From an uncultured Rhizobiaceae bacterium (GTDB taxonomy: Bacteria; Pseudomonadota; Alphaproteobacteria; Rhizobiales; Rhizobiaceae), in contig CATOTF010000002.1 of the NCBI GenBank assembly GCA_951813045.1, positions 3,410,001-3,474,000 on the forward strand: a stretch of DNA of 64,000 bases, written 5' to 3'. The first letter of the stretch is position 1. Each line of letters opens with the position of its first letter. The notes under the pieces are model-generated. The model was not told the DNA's origin, ran no database searches, and worked only from the letters and a program-made list of their open reading frames with translations. Shown one piece after another: positions 20,108 through 29,407 of this stretch. Both the position numbers and the translations under genes were made by a program.

Positions 20108-20257
20108 GAAACCTTCGAGTTTTCAAGTCGTGACAAATGCGCAGCTAAACCCGATAAGGAAACAAAGCTGCCATTTGTTCGGAAAGGATGAGGTCAATGT
20201 TCTTAGACCAGATGCGGACAAAAAGCCAGCCACAACACACAAGATAGGAATGAACCC

Positions 20258-20536
20258 ATGAATGAAAAAGGTCCTTTGGTTACTCAATTGGAAGCCAAGC
20301 TGAACAAAGCCTTCAACCCCCAATCGCTGGAGGTGATCAACGAGAGCCACCTACACGCCGGTCATCAGCCCGGTTTCGACGGCCAGGGAGAAAGTCACAT
20401 CCGAATCCGCATGGTAGCAAGCCACTTCAACGGTATGGGTCGGGTGGATATCCACCGGGCAGTCAATGCACTATGTGCAGATGAAATAGCAGCTGGACTG
20501 CATGCTTTAGCTATTGATGTGAAGGGAGTGGGGTGA
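20258..20536 (+). CDS. BolA family protein
   Basis: A 92-aa BolA-like protein. The BolA fold is recognisable from VINESHLHAGHQPG, SHIRIRMVASHFNG, MGRVDIHRAVNALCADEI and HALAIDV. The conserved His residues can bind a [2Fe-2S] cluster together with a monothiol glutaredoxin, and family members act in iron-sulfur or iron regulation or as stress morphogens. AGGAATG precedes the ATG at a suitable distance. It is the right-hand end of the conserved backbone; decayed transposase sequence begins about 300 bp further right. Confidence 0.92.
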   Translation: MNEKGPLVTQLEAKLNKAFNPQSLEVINESHLHAGHQPGFDGQGESHIRIRMVASHFNGMGRVDIHRAVNALCADEIAAGLHALAIDVKGVG

Positions 20537-20850
20537 GGGATATTGAGAGAGAGAGCTAATCCCCAATTATATTTGTGACATAAACGAAATGTTTTAAATC
20601 CGGCCCATTTGTATGTACCGGCCGCTGTTCGCATTGTTTCCGAATTTCCAACTCTATTTAATCAAATCAGCCACTCAGTGTTAAAGGCAAATATACGGTG
20701 CCAGCGACCGTTATGCTGACGAGGACGGAGCCGCTCTCGCGGTAAGGTTATTTGCTGCATTTTCTGCGTGTGGTTTGATCTATTGATTTTGTGGATGGTG
20801 ATACCCGTTTGAAGATTGAGATTTTCGCAATTGGATGACAGGAGATTTTC
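20537..20850. other. Intergenic region between bolA and the IS91 remnant
   Basis: No gene is evident. It contains a short GA-rich run (GAGAGAGAGAG near 20545) just after bolA and is otherwise AT-rich. It may hold one end of the IS91-type element, but IS91 elements lack inverted repeats and I could not place a boundary. Confidence 0.4.
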
Positions 20851-21744
20851 ATGTCCAATCACTGTATCCCAGATTTATACCGCCATTTCGTTGAAGATAT
20901 ACGGATTAAAGGCCTGCAACTCAAAGTGTTGCCGGTAATAGAAAATTGTCGCACTGCTGCGCTCGGAGGTCATGTGTCTGCTTGTACAAATTGCTTACAA
21001 CTCTTGTCGCAATCGCCATTGCACAAGATGTGAAGGTGCAGCAGCACGTAGCTGGATGGAAGCACGTATCGAAGATCTGTTGGCGGTGGAATACTTCCAC
21101 GTGGTTTTTACCCTGCCGTAGCAGATTATCGATGCTGCTTATTACAACAAGGCGGCGGTCTATGGTCCGTTGTTCAAAGCATCATCCCTGACACTCTTGA
21201 CCATCAACGTTGATCCAAAATATCTGGGTTCAAATATCGGCATGACCTCCGTACTACACACATGGGGGCGGCGATAATGCATCATCCTCATGTGCACATT
21301 ATCTTACCGGGCGGCGGATTGGATAAAGATGGCGAGTGGATATCTTGTTGCCCGAGGTTCTTTCTTCTGGCGAAAGCCCTGTCGAAGTTATTCCACCGAT
21401 TGTTCCTCGAAGGGCTGGCTAAATTGCACAAGACAAACAAACCTACATTCTTTGGTAATTTGTCAAGTTTAACTGGCTCCAACACCTTTGCTACCACTCT
21501 CGCACCATTGCGTAAAATCAACCGGATGGTCTGTGCCAAACCGCCGTTCGGCGACCCCAAAGCAATACTCGCTTATCTCAGCCGTTACACGCGCCGCATC
21601 GCCATATCAAACCACCGTTTGGTGAGCGCCGATGCTGATGCGGTTACCTCTTGCTGGAAAGGCTATCGCATCAAACGTGATGACCGTATGAATGCCAGCT
21701 GTCTAACAGCAGCAGGTGTTCTTGGCGCGGCTGGGTTTGAATGA
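20851..21744 (+). pseudogene. Decayed IS91-family transposase
   Basis: Fragments in different frames together match an IS91/ISCR-type transposase (HUH Y2 class). In order they are: CRTAALGGHVSACTNC (the N-terminal zinc finger), then TWFLPCRS (normally HVVFTLP), VDPKYLGSNIGMTSVLHTWG, MHHPHVHIILPGGGLDKDGE, FFGNLSSL, CAKPPFGDPKAILAYLSRYT and RRIAISNHRLV. At least two frameshifts separate these blocks and the C-terminus is cut short. It is therefore inactive. It separates the conserved backbone from the hydrogenase region. Confidence 0.85.
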
Positions 21745-21976
21745 GTGCGAAAACTGCGGGTTATCCTATTGATTGATTTCCACACTATCTCTTGGAACTG
21801 GACATTCATCGACTTTTGACACGAAGGATATTCTTTGCAATCTCTTATCTAACGTTGAGATTTCTATTGATGGCAAATCTTGCGCTTACATCGTATCTTG
21901 CACACCAGAATTCTGACTAAACGGGCTGCTTATTTCCTCGGCGCAATTTTGGAAGCATCCGCAATCGCGAACGATT

Positions 21977-23038
21977 ATGAAAAGCAGGACTTCAATCTTT
22001 GTGCGTTGGCTCGTTCCACTTTTTGGAAGTGGTATTGCTTTGATCGCCATCGCCATCCTCTATCGCGGCCTGGATTTTAGTCTACTCGCTGTAGAACTGG
22101 GGAAAGCGAACTGGTTGTGGATTGCAGTTTTGGCAGCCGCAATTCTGCTGGAACAATTGGTGCAGGGGTGGAAATGGCGGCAATTACTGTTTGATATCAA
22201 GACCGTCTCGACCTTAAGACTGACCTGCGCATTTTTAGCAGGTTACGGCGCCAATGTTGTCGTGCCCCTTGGCATCAGCCCGCTGGTCCGCTCATGGCTG
22301 GTTGCCAGACTTGAAGGCCTGCGCATGGCGAGTGTGCTCGTCACTACCGCGATCTCCAGGTTTATTGATGGGATCGTCTTTGCGGTAATCGTTGGATTTG
22401 TCGCCACTTTTGGCCAGATACCGCAGATTGAAGGTGATTTGCGCACGGGGCTGGCTGTTGCAGGTGTACTCAATCTGATTGTCTTTTCGGCAATTTTATT
22501 CCTTCTATTTAAATCGCGTGAGCAGGTTCTGTCTTCCGGTTCATTGGTTCGTCGATTGGCAAATGTCATCAATGTTAGAAGCAAAGGTCGGTTTGAAGGC
22601 CTGTTAGAGGGGTTCGCTGCCGGGATAATCTGGCCTCGCGGAAGGGCGCGGCAATTCAATATCATCTGTGCCAGTTTTGCCATGAAGGTGATATCGACCA
22701 CCCATTTCCTATGGGCTGGGCTGGCGGTCGGGGTTTTTCTCGGGTTCTGGGATTACCTTTTTCTGATGGTTTTTGCCGGATTTACTCTCGTGCTTGCTCG
22801 CTTCATTCGTGTTCCTGGTGGATTTTTGATTGGTTCGGGGCTCGCCTTGAAACTCCTCGGTATTGGCGGTGAGACTGCCCTTGCAATGATCCTAATCAAT
22901 CATGGTGTAGCCATTATTCTGGTCGTCGGCATCGGCCTGACCGTGCTTTGGCAAAGTGGTATTGATATCCGTAATTTACGCCACAGTGAACGGGACGCCG
23001 ATCGGCTGATTGATCAGGAGGTCACGGGTGCTGATTGA
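21977..23038 (+). CDS. YbhN/LPG-synthase-TM family membrane protein
   Basis: A 353-aa integral membrane protein of the flippase-like superfamily (UPF0104, the transmembrane part of lysylphosphatidylglycerol synthase MprF). It has about eight hydrophobic helices. Family features are LEQLVQGWKWRQLL, AFLAGYGANVVVPLGISPLV, RSWLVARLEGLRMASVL and TTAISRFIDGIVFAV. Such proteins are thought to move lipids or lipid-linked sugars across the membrane. It lies alone on the plus strand, ending 18 bp before the convergent hypE. No functional link to the hydrogenase is apparent. Confidence 0.75.
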   Translation: MKSRTSIFVRWLVPLFGSGIALIAIAILYRGLDFSLLAVELGKANWLWIAVLAAAILLEQLVQGWKWRQLLFDIKTVSTLRLTCAFLAGYGANVVVPLGISPLVRSWLVARLEGLRMASVLVTTAISRFIDGIVFAVIVGFVATFGQIPQIEGDLRTGLAVAGVLNLIVFSAILFLLFKSREQVLSSGSLVRRLANVINVRSKGRFEGLLEGFAAGIIWPRGRARQFNIICASFAMKVISTTHFLWAGLAVGVFLGFWDYLFLMVFAGFTLVLARFIRVPGGFLIGSGLALKLLGIGGETALAMILINHGVAIILVVGIGLTVLWQSGIDIRNLRHSERDADRLIDQEVTGAD

Positions 23039-23056
23039 TCAAGCAACCTGCCTTGG

Positions 23057-24109
23057 TCAACAAATACGCGGCAATTGTTCACCATCGGGCATTTCCACCA
23101 GCCGCTGACCACCCAAAAGGGCGTTCATCACGAGAATACCGGGGGGGTCGGACCGTACAGTGCCAATGATTGCCGCGCTCTCGCCCCCAGGGATTTTTCG
23201 TAAATCAGCAACAACCGCATCGGCCTGGGCTGGATCGATGACGGCAACGAACAGGCCCTCATTGGCCAGATAAAGCGGATCAAGGCCAAGCAGTTCCGAC
23301 ACGCCGCGCACTTCCGGTTTCAAGGGCAGGCTAGCTTCATCGATGAAAAACGCTTTACTCGACGCAACTGCAAATTCATTCAGCACAGCCGCCACGCCGC
23401 CTCGCGTTGCGTCACGCATGGCCCGCAGGCCCGGATAGTTTTTTGTCAGATACCCGCATAAATTGCCTAACGGGCGACAGTCACTGATCAGGTCTGTCTC
23501 CAGGCCAAGGTCGCCGCGGGCCACCATAATTGCAGCGCCATGTTCACCCATGCCATTGGAGACCACAATCGCATCGCCCGCCTGAATGTTTGTCGGACCG
23601 AGACCAAGCCCATCAGAGAATAGGCCGATACCCGCGGTATTGATGAAAATCCCGTCGGCATCACCCCGGCTCACCACCTTGGTATCGCCGGTTACGATCT
23701 TAATTCCCGCGAGGTCAGCTGCTACTCGGGCGCTGACGGCGATTTGACGCAAGTCGGATACCAAAAAACCTTCTTCGATGATGACGGAAAAGGAAAGGGC
23801 CAGCGGTTGCGCTCCGGAAACCGCCAGATCGTTGACGGTGCCGCATACGGCCAGTTTGCCGATATCACCGCCCGGGAAAAAGATCGGATCAATCACAAAA
23901 CTGTCGGAGGTGAAAGCGATACTGCCGCCGCCTGTCTCAACTCTGGCGCTGTCGCTCAATGACGAAAGACTGTCATTGCCAAAGGCGGACAGGAACACAT
24001 CGTCAATCAGGTCCTGCATGGATTGGCCCCCGGCCCCATGTGCCATGGTCACCCGGTCACCCTGCAATTTTGTTTCGCGTGGCTTGATGGTGTCGGCGCC
24101 CTTGCTCAA
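23057..24109 (-). CDS. hypE: Hydrogenase maturation protein HypE
   Basis: HypE (about 350 aa) dehydrates the C-terminal carboxamide placed by HypF to give the thiocyanate that becomes the CN ligands of the active-site iron. The C-terminus ends PRIC, with the essential terminal cysteine. AHGAGGQSMQDLI and FTSDSFVIDPIFFPGGDIGK mark the AIR-synthase-like ATPase fold. The reading frame is open further upstream through hypD, but the likely start is TTG 24109. It overlaps the hypD stop as TTGA and gives a normal-length protein. GTG 24060 is an alternative. It is the last gene of the hydrogenase operon. Confidence 0.92.
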   Translation of the reverse strand: MSKGADTIKPRETKLQGDRVTMAHGAGGQSMQDLIDDVFLSAFGNDSLSSLSDSARVETGGGSIAFTSDSFVIDPIFFPGGDIGKLAVCGTVNDLAVSGAQPLALSFSVIIEEGFLVSDLRQIAVSARVAADLAGIKIVTGDTKVVSRGDADGIFINTAGIGLFSDGLGLGPTNIQAGDAIVVSNGMGEHGAAIMVARGDLGLETDLISDCRPLGNLCGYLTKNYPGLRAMRDATRGGVAAVLNEFAVASSKAFFIDEASLPLKPEVRGVSELLGLDPLYLANEGLFVAVIDPAQADAVVADLRKIPGGESAAIIGTVRSDPPGILVMNALLGGQRLVEMPDGEQLPRIC

Positions 24110-25248
24110 CTGACGATCTTTTCGCGCGGATCGTTCAATCCGGTCGCGCCATACTGGTAATAGGCTGAACAGGCCCCTTCGGACGAAACCATTAGCGCAC
24201 CCAGCGGAGATTTGGGTGTGCACATCGTGCCATATGCCGCACAATCCGTCGGTTTGATGATACCGCGCACCACGTCTCCGCATTGGCAGATATCCGGATC
24301 AGGAACATGAGCCTGTTGCAGGTTGAATTTCAGCTCTGCGTCATAGGCCCTGTAAGCTGAACGGAGTTTAACACCGGAAGCGTCGATGATTCCAAGACCA
24401 CGCCATTCGGTGGTTTTGCGATCTTCATAGACCTCGGCCATGGCCCGCCTTGCTTCTCCATTACCTTCCTCTGGTACAATGCGGGCATATTGGTTTTCAA
24501 CCGTGGCGCGACCTTCGGCCATTTGGGTGAGAACCATCAACACCGATTGCAGCATGTCGAGGGGTTCAAAGCCGGATACGACGAACGGCTTGCCATGGTC
24601 GCGGGGGATAAAATCGTAACCCCTGTTGCCAATCACCATGCTGACATGGCCCGGCCCGACAAACCCGTCGATCATGGCATCGGGATCATCCAGCAAGGCT
24701 TTCAATGTTGGAATAATGGTAATGTGCTGGCAGATGATCGAAAAGTTGGTCACCCTACGCCGCTTTGCTTCCAAAATTGTTATGGCCGTTGACGGCATGG
24801 TGGTTTCAAAACCGAGCGCGAAGAACACCACTTCGCGGTCTGGTAATTTCTCGGCCAGAGCGAGCGCATCAAGGGGGGAATACACCAGACGGACATCGGC
24901 CCCCTCGCTTTTAGCCTGTAGCAAACTGCCTTTCGAACCAGGCACCCGCATAGCGTCGCCGAAGGTGGTAAAAATAACTCCTTCGATTTTGGCTATGGTG
25001 ATGCAGTCATCCACGCGGCCCATAGGCAGGACACAGACGGGGCATCCCGGGCCGTGAACAAATTCGATTTCTCTGGGCACCATTTTTTGCAGGCCGTAAC
25101 GGAAAATCGAATGGGTATGTCCGCCACACACTTCCATAATGTGCAAGGGTCTGCCCTCAGGCATTGGCACACGTTTCAAAGCGTCCTCGATATTTGCAAT
25201 CAAAACGCTGGCTTTTTGAGGATCGCGGAATTCATCGGCAAATTTCAT
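24106..25248 (-). CDS. hypD: Hydrogenase maturation protein HypD
   Basis: The 380-aa iron-sulfur scaffold on which, with HypC, the Fe(CN)2CO group of the [NiFe] site is built. Conserved motifs are EVCGGHTHSIFRYGL (with the essential Cys near 41), GPGCPVCV, FVGPGHVS and the C-terminal cluster region QCGDVVRGIIKPTDC followed by CTPKSPLGA and GACSAYYQYG. Length is standard. It lies 9 nt after hypC in the operon and overlaps hypE by the TTGA sequence. Confidence 0.96.
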   Translation of the reverse strand: MKFADEFRDPQKASVLIANIEDALKRVPMPEGRPLHIMEVCGGHTHSIFRYGLQKMVPREIEFVHGPGCPVCVLPMGRVDDCITIAKIEGVIFTTFGDAMRVPGSKGSLLQAKSEGADVRLVYSPLDALALAEKLPDREVVFFALGFETTMPSTAITILEAKRRRVTNFSIICQHITIIPTLKALLDDPDAMIDGFVGPGHVSMVIGNRGYDFIPRDHGKPFVVSGFEPLDMLQSVLMVLTQMAEGRATVENQYARIVPEEGNGEARRAMAEVYEDRKTTEWRGLGIIDASGVKLRSAYRAYDAELKFNLQQAHVPDPDICQCGDVVRGIIKPTDCAAYGTMCTPKSPLGALMVSSEGACSAYYQYGATGLNDPREKIVS

Positions 25249-25257
25249 CAGACCGGC

Positions 25258-25536
25258 CTAAGCTTGTGCGCTGTTGCGCATGGCCATCAGCTCCTCTTGT
25301 ACTTCACCCATTTGCTCCAGCACTTCGAGGGTCTTTTGCGCCTCCGCTTCGTCCACAATGCTCATGGCAAAGCCCACATGCACCAGAACCCATTTACCGA
25401 TCAGGTCATCCAGCGCTTCAGGTGCAGCCACACAGGCAACATTGATTTTGCGCCGCACGCCGGAGACATCGACGGCCGCCAAAAATGCCTCCCGGTCGGT
25501 GATTTCCAGTACAACACCAGGTATTCCCAAACACAT
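25258..25536 (-). CDS. hypC: Hydrogenase assembly chaperone HypC
   Basis: The 92-aa chaperone that binds HypD and delivers the iron group to the large-subunit precursor. It begins MCLGIPGVVLEI with the essential Cys2. GKWVLVHVGFAMSIVDEAEA is the family's second block. The start codon directly abuts the hypF stop (TAATG arrangement), indicating translational coupling. Confidence 0.95.
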   Translation of the reverse strand: MCLGIPGVVLEITDREAFLAAVDVSGVRRKINVACVAAPEALDDLIGKWVLVHVGFAMSIVDEAEAQKTLEVLEQMGEVQEELMAMRNSAQA

Positions 25537-27830
25537 TACACAGTTCCCATATTGTTTTGGTGGGCGGACATTCCAACCACCAATTGCCCCAGCGCTATGC
25601 CACCATCATTGGGCGGAATTGACCCATAAGTGAGCACATTAAATCCGGCTGATTTGAGGTTATCGCTCAACAGGCGCACAAGCAATCGATTTTGAAAAAC
25701 CCCGCCGGTCAAGGCGACGGTTTTGCCGCCATTTTGTGACTTTACGACCTGTGCCCAGGCTTCCGCCCAACCGACGTGGAAACGGGCGGCAGCCAGTCCC
25801 GAACCGCCATGGTTGAGGTCCGCCCCCAATGCATCCCAGATCGGATCGGGATTAACAATGGCGGGGTCACCCGAAATAACCGTCAAAACATAGGGCTCCG
25901 GCAAGCCGTGTTCGTTGATCCAGCTTTGTGCCAATTCTTGCAAGTGCATCGCCGCCTCGCCTTCAAAGGATTGGCTTTCCGTCATAATTCCCAATGTGGC
26001 AGCAATTGCGTCAAATAATCTGCCGGCACTGGAGGCCAGGGGCGAATTGATGTCCGATTCGATGGCTGCACAGATTGTCGAAACGGGGAACCGGGCAAGC
26101 ATCCTTTGATAATTCTGCGGCCAATTCTCCGTTGACCCGTATCTGGCATGCAAGCGGGCCACCAAATTACGCCAGGGCTGCGTTGCTGCGGCATCTCCGC
26201 CTGGCATTGCAGCCGGGCTTAATGTGGCAATTCGCGTGGCGCTGCCATACGAGACTTGCAAGGCTTCGGCACCCCAGATGTCGCCATTGTGCCCCATGCC
26301 GAGCCCATCTTGAACCAATGCAAGAATATGTGCTTCGGCCCCCAGATTATTTTCCGCCATCTGCGAGGCTGCGTGGGCGTGGTGGTGCTGCACAGAGATC
26401 AGCGGCAGATTATTGTCCACCGCATATTGTTTTGCCAAACGGGTGGAATGGTACCCCGGGTGCATGTCGCAGACCACCAGTTCAGGTCGCACGTCAAACA
26501 GGTTTTCCAACAGGGTGATATTGCGGGTCAGGTCCTGCGCCGTTTTGAAATCGCTCAAATCACCGATGTGCTGCGAGACTATCGCCTGCTCGCCTTTTGC
26601 CAGCGCAAAGGCATTTTTCAAATCTGCCCCAAATGCGATGGCGTCCGGGTGACCTTGGAAACCACCAGGTAATGGAATGGGTGCGGGTGCAAGACCACGG
26701 GCACGCCTTAACACTTGCAGGCCTAAACTAGTTGATTGGACGAGGCTATCATCAACGCGGTTTTCAATTTCACGATTATGCAGAAGAAATGCATCGGCGA
26801 TCCCCGCCAATTCAGCTAGTGCCTCATCATTGCCGGTCACCTGTGGCGCGCTGCCCCTGTTGCCGCTGGTCATGACAAGCGGTCGATCAAAGTGCGCTAG
26901 CAAAAGGCGGTGAAGCGGGGAATAGGCAAGCATGATGCCGATAGTGTTTAATCCACAAAGTAGGGAGGGAGCTAATTCGGCTGAGGGTGCAACGGTTGCA
27001 AGGACGATTGGGGCCGCTGCTGACAACAGTAATTGTTCTTCTTTCGATGAGAGGCCAGCAAATTTGCGGGCCATCTCAATGTCGCGAACCATCACGGCAA
27101 AGGGTTTTGACGGGCGGTTTTTCCTTTGTCTTAGTGTCGTAACTGCGCTTTCATCACTTGCCAAACAGGACAGATGAAACCCGCCAACGCCACGCAAGGC
27201 AAGGATTTTGCCTTGCTTGATCAGATCAACTGCCCGCGATACGGGCTTATCACGATATTCACCTGTATCATCCTTGAACCACAATTGAGGGCCGCAGCTT
27301 GGGCAAGCGGTGGGTTGGGCGTGATATCTTCTGTCGTCAATAGAGCTGAATTCGGCAGCGCAGGTATCGCACACGGCGAATTTTGACATGGTGGTGTTGG
27401 CGCGATCATAAGGGACGGCCTGAATAATCGAAAACCGTGGCCCGCAATTTGTGCAATTCAAAAATGCATATCCATGTCGGCGATCAAGGGCATCACCCAG
27501 TTCACCGGCGCATTCATCACAAAGTGCAGCATCGGGCGCGACGCCAGTTTGGGCATCTCCCCCGCCACTTTCCCTAATTTCAAAAGGAAAGGGCAAAACC
27601 CCTTTGAATGATTCAACCCTGATTTGATGAATTTTCGCAAGCTTTGGCGCGCGTTCCAGCAGTTGCTGCTTTAATGCCTCAGCATTCTTAGCAGGTACTG
27701 CAATGTGGACCCCGTCGACGGTGTTTTGAACCCAACCGGGCAATGCCATTTCATTTATCAACCCATGTACAAATGGCCGGAAGCCCACCCCTTGCACAAT
27801 CCCTGATACGATGATCAGCGCAGAACTCAT
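25536..27830 (-). CDS. hypF: Carbamoyltransferase HypF
   Basis: HypF (764 aa) converts carbamoyl phosphate to a carbamoyl-adenylate and loads it onto the HypE C-terminal cysteine, the first step of CN ligand synthesis. Domains in order are an N-terminal acylphosphatase (GIVQGVGFRPFVHGL), two zinc-finger pairs (CDEC with CTNC, and CDTC with CPSC) between residues 105 and 185, a YrdC-like domain, and a Kae1-like C-terminal domain with VQHHHAHAAS and ALTGGVFQNRLL. Length is typical. Its ATG overlaps the stop of the upstream endopeptidase gene as ATGA. Confidence 0.96.
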   Translation of the reverse strand: MSSALIIVSGIVQGVGFRPFVHGLINEMALPGWVQNTVDGVHIAVPAKNAEALKQQLLERAPKLAKIHQIRVESFKGVLPFPFEIRESGGGDAQTGVAPDAALCDECAGELGDALDRRHGYAFLNCTNCGPRFSIIQAVPYDRANTTMSKFAVCDTCAAEFSSIDDRRYHAQPTACPSCGPQLWFKDDTGEYRDKPVSRAVDLIKQGKILALRGVGGFHLSCLASDESAVTTLRQRKNRPSKPFAVMVRDIEMARKFAGLSSKEEQLLLSAAAPIVLATVAPSAELAPSLLCGLNTIGIMLAYSPLHRLLLAHFDRPLVMTSGNRGSAPQVTGNDEALAELAGIADAFLLHNREIENRVDDSLVQSTSLGLQVLRRARGLAPAPIPLPGGFQGHPDAIAFGADLKNAFALAKGEQAIVSQHIGDLSDFKTAQDLTRNITLLENLFDVRPELVVCDMHPGYHSTRLAKQYAVDNNLPLISVQHHHAHAASQMAENNLGAEAHILALVQDGLGMGHNGDIWGAEALQVSYGSATRIATLSPAAMPGGDAAATQPWRNLVARLHARYGSTENWPQNYQRMLARFPVSTICAAIESDINSPLASSAGRLFDAIAATLGIMTESQSFEGEAAMHLQELAQSWINEHGLPEPYVLTVISGDPAIVNPDPIWDALGADLNHGGSGLAAARFHVGWAEAWAQVVKSQNGGKTVALTGGVFQNRLLVRLLSDNLKSAGFNVLTYGSIPPNDGGIALGQLVVGMSAHQNNMGTV

Positions 27831-28315
27831 GTTTCCAGGCTGCTTAAAACTTCAAATGCCATATCAATGGCGCGGGGAACGGCAACTTCAACATCTTTGT
27901 GCATTTTTGTATCAAACGCGTCGGGATCAGATGGTTGGCAACCAATGATACGAACCAGCGTTGGCAACACACCGACAGCACTTGCGAGCGTCATGGCACG
28001 GACCGGTGTTGCATAATGAACATCAGCAAAGAAGTTGCGCTTTTCTTCATCCGAAAAACTGTCCACATCGGGTAATTCGGGCTCCAGCAGCCAGAGTTGG
28101 CCGACTTTGCCACCGCGGTCAAACGCATCAAAAAGGATGAGCGCATCGTACCCCCGCATCAGTTCCTGAACCAGATGTATTCCACCGATACCGGTTTCCT
28201 GAACAACCACGGTTTCGCTCAATCGCGGGTCTAGCTTCATTTGTGCGGCCGCTTTTACGCCAAAAGCATCATCACCCTTTAGCTCGTTTCCAACTCCCGC
28301 AACCAATACAGGCAT
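27827..28315 (-). CDS. Hydrogenase maturation endopeptidase (M52 family)
   Basis: A 162-aa nickel-dependent protease that removes the C-terminal tail of the large subunit after nickel insertion. It has the M52 pattern: GVGNELKGDDAFGVKAA at the start (Asp-Asp where many have Asp-Glu), FDAFDRGGKVGQLW in the middle and HYATPVRAMTLASAVG with the expected histidine. It follows the Rieske-like gene by 3 nt and overlaps hypF. The likely substrate is the large subunit of this operon, whose tail after His604 is 22 residues long. Confidence 0.88.
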   Translation of the reverse strand: MPVLVAGVGNELKGDDAFGVKAAAQMKLDPRLSETVVVQETGIGGIHLVQELMRGYDALILFDAFDRGGKVGQLWLLEPELPDVDSFSDEEKRNFFADVHYATPVRAMTLASAVGVLPTLVRIIGCQPSDPDAFDTKMHKDVEVAVPRAIDMAFEVLSSLET

Positions 28316-28318
28316 TGA

Positions 28319-29026
28319 TCAAAACGACGGCATGATTGGCTCAAATGGCATGCCAAACCCGATCAGCAAACGTCCCTTGACATCGGTCTTGGTTGGAAAA
28401 CATTCTAGCCCGTTGCCGCCGCCCAATCTTGCCCCGTTGCGCATATCGTAGCTACATCCGGGGCCGTGTGGGCAGAGCCAGGACACGCCGTCGAGCCTGC
28501 CGGTGGTCATGACGTCATTATGGGTTGGGCAATTGGCTTCCAGCGCCAGGTGCTGGCCATCAACGCGCGAAACTAGCACAGACCCTTCCTCCATCTGACA
28601 GATGAAAGCTTCCCCTTCTTCTGGTAGATTATCCAAAGGTGCCGGTGACCAATGGGCCGGGTCCTGCCCGAAAAGTTCTGTCGGTTCGGCATCCGCATCC
28701 GGTGGGATGAAATCCCAGACTTTTTGACACGCGGGTTCGTCTGGCGGCAACAGGTCGTACATGCCCATCAGCGTATTGATGGCAGGGTCTGTGATAACCT
28801 GTTCCAGCACCCCTTCCTTGAACAGCCGCACCAGCCGGTGCAGGGCTTCACGGTGCAGGGCATCGACCCCGTCCATGGCGCCAAATACACGCGCTTTGAC
28901 GTCCTCGTCTTCGATCTCATCCAGTGAGGTCAGCATGGAGCCTGCTTGTGCGACCAGGTCCTGCCATTCTTCATTGGTACGGTAACCGACCAGACCCTGC
29001 CGCCCGCTCTCATCGGAAATCGTCAT
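28319..29026 (-). CDS. Rieske-like protein of the hydrogenase operon
   Basis: A 235-aa soluble protein with two parts. Residues 10-90 are a helical segment (WQDLVAQAGSMLTSLDEIED, then ALHREALHRLVRLFKEGVLE) resembling the N-terminal helical part of proteins found beside group 1h hydrogenases. Residues 130-235 form a Rieske-like beta domain. Its cluster motif runs C166-P-T-H169, then 15 residues, then C185-P-H187, with C191 just after. Canonical Rieske proteins have CxH first and CxxH second, so the spacing is reversed here. It probably carries a [2Fe-2S] cluster and could take electrons from the hydrogenase. That role is inferred from the operon position. Confidence 0.75.
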   Translation of the reverse strand: MTISDESGRQGLVGYRTNEEWQDLVAQAGSMLTSLDEIEDEDVKARVFGAMDGVDALHREALHRLVRLFKEGVLEQVITDPAINTLMGMYDLLPPDEPACQKVWDFIPPDADAEPTELFGQDPAHWSPAPLDNLPEEGEAFICQMEEGSVLVSRVDGQHLALEANCPTHNDVMTTGRLDGVSWLCPHGPGCSYDMRNGARLGGGNGLECFPTKTDVKGRLLIGFGMPFEPIMPSF

Positions 29027-29035
29027 TGATAATCC

Positions 29036-29407
29036 CTAATGATGGTGGTGTTCGTGATCGCAAATCTCGTCACCTTCGCAGCAACCGGCATTGCATTCCC
29101 CGTGAGTGCCTTGTTGAAACTCGGTAAAGCTTTCGTAGAACATGGCACCGGCCTTGCGTTTGCCCGTATCACTAAAACGATAGGCGTTGCCGTCTTTGCT
29201 CAGCGTTCCGTCTTCGGCAAGTTCAGCCATAACTTCCACCACAATATCCGCCTCATTCTTGAGAAAAGGCATCATGGATTGCGGTGTGAACGTATCGCCA
29301 AATCCTTCGCCCTGATACCAATAGCAAATTTGCAGCACGTCCTCGCGCACGATCATCCGGTCAAGGGCTGTGGTTTGGCCGGTAATCTGGCTGTCAGTCT
29401 GGCTCAT
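29036..29407 (-). CDS. Small hydrogenase-operon protein with Cys/His-rich tail
   Basis: A 123-aa protein of unknown function. Residues 17-85 look like a small winged-helix-type fold (EDVLQICYWYQGEGFGD, then EVMAELAEDGTLSKDGNAYR). The C-terminal 20 residues are strikingly metal-binding: ECNAGCC, then EICDHEHHHH at the very end. Four histidines and five cysteines in that tail suggest nickel storage or delivery to the maturing large subunit. The start overlaps the preceding stop as ATGA. Proteins of this kind occur beside other high-affinity hydrogenases, but I know of no tested function. Confidence 0.7.
   Translation of the reverse strand: MSQTDSQITGQTTALDRMIVREDVLQICYWYQGEGFGDTFTPQSMMPFLKNEADIVVEVMAELAEDGTLSKDGNAYRFSDTGKRKAGAMFYESFTEFQQGTHGECNAGCCEGDEICDHEHHHH

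Noticed and set aside
20537-20850. Possible IS91 terminal sequence or origin of rolling-circle transfer
   Set aside because: No recognisable terminal motif or insertion-site tetranucleotide could be placed with confidence.
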